Origin: Candidatus Sulfotelmatobacter sp.
Lineage (GTDB): Bacteria > Acidobacteriota > Terriglobia > Terriglobales > Acidobacteriaceae
Direction: 5' to 3'
DNA length: 10,166 bases
Assembly: GCA_030045935.1 (NCBI GenBank)
Contig: JASIEN010000374.1
Location: forward strand, 1 to 10,166
Part shown: piece by piece, positions 7,576 to 10,166 of the stretch
Layout of the letters: every line of letters starts with the position of its first letter
Numbering within the stretch: position 1 is the stretch's first letter
Position numbers and translations under genes: made by a program
Notes under the pieces: model-generated
What the model saw: the letters and a program-made list of their open reading frames with translations, nothing else
The model's database searches: none
Told to the model about the DNA's origin: nothing

Positions 7576-7696
7576 GTAATTGTGAAATTTGGTAATTGAG
7601 TAATTTTGCAGTCTGATGCTCGACAAAATTCCGCACACTAATCGAACAACTGCGTTCAGATTACACAATTAGTCAATTACCCAATCTCTCAATCAA
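7576..7696. repeat. Large imperfect inverted repeat of 8-bp AT-rich units between the TPR genes
   Basis: Left arm 7576-7616 and right arm 7656-7696 are inverted copies: 32 of 41 positions are complementary without gaps, around a 39-base centre. In minus-strand RNA three of the nine mismatches become G-U pairs. Each arm is itself a degenerate array with an 8-bp period: GTAATTGT, GAAATTTG, GTAATTGA, GTAATTTT on the left, and units such as TCAATTAC and CCAATCTC on the right. The element fills most of the 152-bp spacer and differs sharply in base composition from the genes. It could be an mRNA leader or processing stem, a binding array, or a dispersed genomic repeat. Confidence 0.7.
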
Positions 7697-7707
7697 TCGC
7701 TCAATCT

Positions 7708-9642
7708 TCACTGTGGTTTCGCCGGCGGCTCGTACGCCTGTTGCAATCCCCGCTCCGCCGCTGCCTTGATGTCCGGCAATCTTCTGCTTGTGTCCAAAGC
7801 CGCCCGGTATTCCTTGACCGCTGCATCGCGATCTTCTTTCATGTCCAGAATCCTGCCGAGATATACGTGCGACCATCCCAGCACAATCGGATCGGCAGAC
7901 GCCGCAATCGCCCTTTGGAAATTCTCCTGCGCTCCATCGCGGTTCTTGGTCGCCACGGCCACTTCCGCCAGAATAAACAACGCCCGTCCCTGATCGCCGA
8001 TTTTTTTGTCCACCGCTTCCTGCGCCAACTCCTGCGCCCCCTTGGGATCGCCCGCCGCCAGCCGCTTTTCGGCGGTTATCAGCAGTCTCCGATCTTCCGG
8101 CCGCGACAAGCGTACCAATTCCGGCGAGGCTACATTGGCAAACTGTACTTCTGCGGCAGCTTTCTGTTCTTTCTTCACATCCAGATTGTCCAGCAGATCG
8201 CCGTATACTCCTTTGAAGCTGACATCGCCCTTTTCAAACGTGCCGACAGCGTTGTAAAAATACCGCGTCAGAATGTAACCCTGCTTCACCACGTCGTCCA
8301 CCGCCTGCGCACGTAACGTCTCATCGACGGCCAGCTTACCGCCTGACATGTGAATCTCAATCGCACGAATCAGGCATTCGGTTACCAGCAACGAGATGTC
8401 AGTCTTGAAGGTGTCTTCCAGCGGCGCGCGCTTCACCGATAGCAGCAGCGGCTCCATGCGCTGCATGGCCAGCGGATGTTTGTCGGCCATCGGATCCAAT
8501 ACGTAATGCAAAAATGTGTGCCGGATCTGGTCCATCTTCAGCGCCGAGGGCGGCATCGCGCCCGAATTCGTCGCCGGAGCAGGGAAGACTACCACGTAAT
8601 AATCCGCGGCATAGTTACGCGCATCTGTTTCGTTGGGCGATCCCATGAAATCGAGATAGATCGTGAACTTCCTGCCCAGATACTGCGACGGAGGCTGCTT
8701 CAGATAAATCTGCGTGTCAAAAACCATCTTCGCCAGCGGATCGTGATAGCGCTGCATCGCCGCCGCATAATCACGTCTATGCCGCTCCCAGATTCCGTGC
8801 AAGCCTGCCGTGGCATAAAACCTTTCCAGCAGTTTTCCGAACAGCGCGACGTTATATGCGTCCGGCGGCAAGTCTTCTTCTTTCACTCGCGGTACAAAAT
8901 GCGGCGGCCCATCCATGTACAGCGCCAGCGAAATGTACTGCGAGATATTCCGATTCGAATCTCTTGCCGCCACATGATTCTGCACAAAATCGCACACCTC
9001 GGTGCGCGCCTCTTCCGCGGCCTCTGAATCCAGCAACACCTGTTGCACCTCGTTCCGCACCGTGCTGCGCATCGCATCCGACACCGTTAAATCTTGATCG
9101 TAGCCGCACATGTTCAACGCCGTGAGCAGGGCGAAAATCGTCTCGCTGCTCTCCAGCGTGATGGGAACCTGAGTCCCTTGAATCTGCGCCGGCGGCCTTG
9201 GCGGCTTGCTCGAAGAAGACTTGCTCGCTGGCGCCTGGCTCGGCGGCGTCTGATCTGCAGGCTCCTGCGCCGGTGGCGCCTTGCTCGAAGAGTCCTGCTC
9301 TTCAGCTTTGCTCGGAGACTCCTGTTCCCGGGCCGATCCAGTTCGCTCAGCCTGATTGTTGCCGGACTGAGTTTGTTGCGCCTGCCCCTGCGGTGTCGGA
9401 GCCTCCGGAACCTGACCTTGCTGACTCTGCCCTTGGGTCGGAGAAGCCTGATTCTGTGAAGCCGGCTTCTGAGAAGCTTGGTTGCGCGAAGGCTGGTTCT
9501 GCGAAGCCTGATCCTGAGACGATTGATCCGGCGGAGCCTGCCTCGGCGGCACGGGGTCCTGTGCCGAACACACGACTGCCAGCAGGCCGAACACGGCCGT
9601 CAACCATAAACTGCGCAATGGCAAATTCAGGAAATCCTCCAC
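7708..9642 (-). CDS. Exported Q/S/P-rich protein with C-terminal TPRs, large
   Basis: The longest frame has 644 codons and a GTG start at 9642, with a stop codon just upstream. Region by region: a signal peptide at about 9-27 (hydrophobic LWLTAVFGLLAVV, probable cut after CSA27); a disordered Q/S/P/A-rich linker at about 28-156, including six 5-residue repeats; a folded domain I do not recognise at about 157-500; and two or three TPR units at about 519-620 (clearest YLGRILDMKEDRDAAVKEY). The folded domain contains YNVALFGKLLERFY, YLGRKFTIYLDFMG and IRHTFLHYVLDP. HTFLH (375-379) has the spacing of a zincin HExxH but Thr in place of Glu, so peptidase activity is not supported. A GGAGG at 9640-9636 lies inside the first codons, so initiation may really occur at a downstream CTG or TTG (residues 5 or 7). 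It is probably periplasmic and followed by a similar small TPR gene. Confidence 0.82.
   Translation of the reverse strand: MEDFLNLPLRSLWLTAVFGLLAVVCSAQDPVPPRQAPPDQSSQDQASQNQPSRNQASQKPASQNQASPTQGQSQQGQVPEAPTPQGQAQQTQSGNNQAERTGSAREQESPSKAEEQDSSSKAPPAQEPADQTPPSQAPASKSSSSKPPRPPAQIQGTQVPITLESSETIFALLTALNMCGYDQDLTVSDAMRSTVRNEVQQVLLDSEAAEEARTEVCDFVQNHVAARDSNRNISQYISLALYMDGPPHFVPRVKEEDLPPDAYNVALFGKLLERFYATAGLHGIWERHRRDYAAAMQRYHDPLAKMVFDTQIYLKQPPSQYLGRKFTIYLDFMGSPNETDARNYAADYYVVVFPAPATNSGAMPPSALKMDQIRHTFLHYVLDPMADKHPLAMQRMEPLLLSVKRAPLEDTFKTDISLLVTECLIRAIEIHMSGGKLAVDETLRAQAVDDVVKQGYILTRYFYNAVGTFEKGDVSFKGVYGDLLDNLDVKKEQKAAAEVQFANVASPELVRLSRPEDRRLLITAEKRLAAGDPKGAQELAQEAVDKKIGDQGRALFILAEVAVATKNRDGAQENFQRAIAASADPIVLGWSHVYLGRILDMKEDRDAAVKEYRAALDTSRRLPDIKAAAERGLQQAYEPPAKPQ
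9439..9532 (-). repeat. Tandem 15-bp repeats coding for a pentapeptide
   Basis: About six degenerate 15-bp units, close to GAAGCCTGATTCTGN on the plus strand, encode residues 39-68 of the large TPR protein: DQSSQ, DQASQ, NQPSR, NQASQ, KPASQ, NQASP. They lie in the disordered linker after the signal peptide. Copy number probably varies by slippage. Confidence 0.75.
9636..9640 (-). promoter_or_regulatory. Strong Shine-Dalgarno motif overlapping the longest-ORF start
   Basis: GGAGG on the minus strand overlaps the GTG codon at 9642 and so cannot serve it. It lies 5 bases before an in-frame CTG (9630) and 11 bases before an in-frame TTG (9624). No Shine-Dalgarno sequence precedes the GTG. The true start is therefore probably residue 5 or 7, which leaves the signal peptide intact. 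Confidence 0.45.
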
Positions 9643-9676
9643 AGGCTAGCCGTGCACAAAGTGGGGAGCACTCTCA

Positions 9677-9705
9677 AGTTTATGGAGTTTACAGCGGAGG
9701 GTCAA
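9677..9705 (-). promoter_or_regulatory. Sigma70-type promoter candidate for the TPR genes
   Basis: On the minus strand TTGACC (9705-9700) is followed by a 17-base spacer and TAAACT (9682-9677). The -35 matches TTGACA at 5 of 6 positions and the -10 matches TATAAT at 4 of 6, with ideal spacing. Transcription would start near 9670, about 30-45 bases ahead of the large TPR gene. Confidence 0.45.
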
Positions 9706-9718
9706 ACGGGATGAGGGG

Positions 9719-9955
9719 GTGGTATATAGACTCGCCTGGAAACCAACCGACCTTCCTGCTTGGCTCAACGAAGAAACGTACAAGACTAGGATTCAGCCGT
9801 TGCTGAAAAGTATGGCGAACCCAGTCATCATGTCTGCCCTCGGAGTTTCGGTTACATATGCCGTCGCCATCCGCAATGGAAGACGCCGACCCCATCCGAT
9901 GCACTGGCAAAAGTTAGCGGAATTGGTCCACGTTGATGATTCGATGTCGAGCTGA
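9719..9955 (+). CDS. Short helix-turn-helix-like protein, probably the C-terminal remnant of a larger gene
   Basis: The 78-codon ORF starts at a GTG with no Shine-Dalgarno sequence at a suitable distance. Its sequence resembles, from memory, the C-terminal part of a family of small bacterial proteins of unknown function: a WLNEETY segment (15-21), IQPLL, then a helix-turn-helix (IMSALGVSVTYAVAIRNG, 37-54) and an end like RRRPHPMHWQKLAELV (55-70). In full-length relatives I recall a Cys-rich, zinc-ribbon-like N-terminus before this part. Here the frame is open upstream only to 9650 (a TAG lies at 9647-9649), and that stretch shows just one Cys, so the N-terminal part is absent. I infer a 5'-truncated remnant, possibly left by an insertion or deletion event. 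A short functional DNA-binding protein cannot be excluded. It is divergent from the large TPR gene and overlaps its likely promoter region. Confidence 0.5.
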   Translation: MVYRLAWKPTDLPAWLNEETYKTRIQPLLKSMANPVIMSALGVSVTYAVAIRNGRRRPHPMHWQKLAELVHVDDSMSS

Positions 9956-10166
9956 TGACTTATCTGTCGTCAGATTCAATGTCACCCGATAAGCTTTTGC
10001 CCCTAACGGGGTTGATTTTGTGATTTGCCTTCTCTGACGCGGCGGCTTCACCATGTCCCGGCTCCCTTTCTCGCCATCTCAGCCGAGACTAGCAGCCGCG
10101 CTTCAGAATCAACAAGTTCGCCTGCGTTAACTTCCGGTTGCCCGACAGCAACCGCAATGACGGGAT
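9956..10166. other. Right-end intergenic stretch, no supported gene
   Basis: I see no convincing coding region in these 211 bases. A small hairpin CCCC-TAAC-GGGG (10000-10011) followed by TTGATTTTG could end transcription of the short plus-strand ORF, but its stem is only 4 bp. A minus-strand frame is open from the right edge to a TGA at 10050-10048 (38 codons, beginning PVIAVAVGQPEVNAG). It could be the C-terminus of a gene entering from the right, but nothing in it is recognisable. Confidence 0.4.

Noticed and set aside
7556..7636. N-terminal extension of the small TPR gene to an ATG at 7636
   Set aside because: It would translate part of the inverted repeat and displace the signal peptide; the ATG at 7555 has a good Shine-Dalgarno sequence.
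7576..7696. CRISPR array
   Set aside because: Units are 8 bp and contiguous with no unique spacers of even length, and the two arrays are inverted to one another.
8476..9027. 183-codon plus-strand ORF antisense to the large TPR gene
   Set aside because: Arg- and His-rich shadow translation without family resemblance, opposite a structured coding frame.
9562..9600. Lipoprotein signal in the large TPR protein (Cys25)
   Set aside because: The residues before Cys (AVV) do not fit a lipobox, which needs a small residue at -1; an ordinary signal peptidase I site after CSA fits better.
10048..10164. Partial minus-strand ORF of 38 codons entering from the right edge
   Set aside because: No recognisable motif and too short to judge by codon use; a longer flanking sequence would decide.

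Overview
This GC-rich window comes from a bacterial chromosome. The gene complement and protein style suggest an Acidobacteriota (Terriglobia-like) soil bacterium: two adjacent signal peptidases I behind RNase III, a large AsmA protein, Q/S/P-rich exported TPR proteins, and a D-aminoacylase-type amidohydrolase. This placement is recognition from memory, not a search result.

Layout. Bases 1-1307 (+) hold the C-terminal part of an N-acyl-D-amino-acid deacylase that runs off the left edge. It converges on a long minus-strand block. In transcription order (right to left) the block is: a 644-codon exported TPR protein (9642-7708), a 282-codon exported TPR protein (7555-6707), RNase III (6582-5773), a canonical signal peptidase I (5767-4907), a second, divergent signal peptidase I (4796-3984) and an 860-codon AsmA-family protein (3987-1405). 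The rnc/lepB junction has only 5 spacer bases, and the second lepB and asmA overlap by 4 bases (GTGA), so rnc-lepB-lepB-asmA looks like an envelope-biogenesis operon. The TPR pair is probably a separate unit with a plausible sigma70-type promoter at 9677-9705. At the right end a short plus-strand ORF (9719-9955) looks like the C-terminal helix-turn-helix part of a larger protein. The last 210 bases hold no gene I can support.

How it fits together. The signal peptidases mature exported proteins, including plausibly the two TPR proteins encoded upstream, and AsmA-family proteins act in envelope lipid or outer-membrane homeostasis. RNase III is the RNA-processing member of the cluster. The deacylase is unrelated.

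Most interesting non-coding feature: the 152-bp spacer between the TPR genes carries an imperfect inverted repeat with 41-nt arms (32 of 41 positions complementary, no gaps) built from a degenerate AT-rich 8-bp unit. Other points worth a look are a palindrome in the leader of the second lepB, the altered box E of that enzyme, a Shine-Dalgarno sequence lying inside the longest ORF of the large TPR gene, and the truncated HTH ORF. I see no clear evidence of a wholly novel system such as a defence island, CRISPR array or complete mobile element.
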